Assembly: GCA_937859895.1 (NCBI GenBank)
Contig: CALMAV010000416.1
Span: forward strand, 5,041-11,825
Direction of reading: 5' to 3'
Length of the DNA: 6,785 nt
From: an uncultured Bryobacterales bacterium
GTDB lineage: Bacteria; Acidobacteriota; Terriglobia; Bryobacterales; Bryobacteraceae
Numbering within the stretch: position 1 is the stretch's first letter; each line of letters opens with the position of its first letter. Below, piece by piece: positions 6,481 through 6,785 of this stretch. The position numbers were made by a program, and so were the translations under genes. The notes below the pieces were generated by a model. It ran no database searches. It was given only the letters and a program-made list of their open reading frames with translations, and was not told where the DNA came from.

Positions 6481-6785
6481 CCGGGTTTCAGGAAAATCTG
6501 CCCTTACGATTGCTTGCGGGCGAGCCGCAGCGATGGCCGCCATCTAGATATACCTCACCGCACTACAGTCGAAACCCTGCTGCGAGCTTTGCTCAATGCT
6601 TGTGATTGACTGCTGAGTGTTCTTGCTGCCATGCTTCGGTTCGGTGAGATCATTTTTGTTGAGCGACGGTTAAGTGGCAAGCTCCGGCAAAGGCGGTTTA
6701 GAAGAGCCGCTACTTTCTGACTTATGGGGCTTCATCGCCAGGAACTAACAACGGCAGCAGCCATCGGCAATATACCAAGTAATGG
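6481..6785. other. No supportable gene downstream of the permease
   Basis: I read all six frames over these 305 bases. The longest stretches are short and interrupted: the +1 frame after the permease stop runs 42 codons to a TGA and shows no recognised domain or plausible start. An ATG at 6724 remains open to the window edge but has no ribosome binding site and only about 20 codons visible. No outer-membrane efflux protein begins here. Apart from two small hairpins near the start, nothing stands out. Confidence 0.6.
6514..6544 (+). other. Two adjacent small hairpins after the efflux operon
   Basis: TGCGG (6515-6519) pairs with CCGCA (6525-6529) around GCGAG, extendable by one T-G pair. GATGG (6532-6536) pairs with CCATC (6540-6544) around CCG. 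They lie 34-64 bases after the permease stop codon. Neither is followed by a T-run, so they are not classical rho-independent terminators. They could mark or stabilise the mRNA 3' end, or be chance. Confidence 0.25.

Noticed and set aside
6693..6714. Hairpin GCGGT / GCCGC followed by a T-containing stretch
   Set aside because: Five pairs including a T-G pair, an 8-base loop and no continuous T-run. It is not a credible terminator and is far from any gene end.
6724..6785. ATG-started open run reaching the window edge
   Set aside because: About 20 codons are visible, there is no ribosome binding site, and no recognisable N-terminus.

Overview
The window most resembles an Acidobacteriota chromosome, probably Terriglobia. 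The main clue is a secreted VWFA-related protein of the type that is strongly expanded in Acidobacteriota. A moderate GC content and a lipoprotein-type RND efflux pair fit this, but there is no rRNA or other taxonomic marker, so the assignment is an inference. All recognisable genes lie on the + strand.

Layout. Positions 2-343 hold the 3' remnant of an MFS exporter (EntS/MFS_3-like). It is broken by at least one frameshift, probably two, and has lost its last part. A GTG-started isochorismatase-superfamily gene (334-894) begins inside the end of this remnant and has a good Shine-Dalgarno sequence. Its product has glycine where the catalytic cysteine normally sits. A weak hairpin plus T-run (942-964) follows. 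A secreted VWA-domain protein with a complete MIDAS motif occupies 985-1953. A 14-base direct repeat straddles its stop codon.

After a 127-base gap comes a two-gene operon: a lipoprotein membrane fusion protein (2081-3364, MdtA-like) and a full-length RND/HAE1 permease (3373-6480, MdtB/MdtC-like). They are 8 bases apart, and the permease's ribosome binding site overlaps the stop codon of the fusion protein gene. Together they should form the inner-membrane and periplasmic parts of a proton-driven drug or toxic-compound efflux pump. The outer-membrane channel gene is not in the window. The last 305 bases (6481-6785) contain two small hairpins and no gene I can support.

I see no previously undescribed system. 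The observations most worth checking are the decayed MFS gene, the cysteine-less hydrolase, and the single-permease Mdt-like pair without an adjacent outer-membrane factor.
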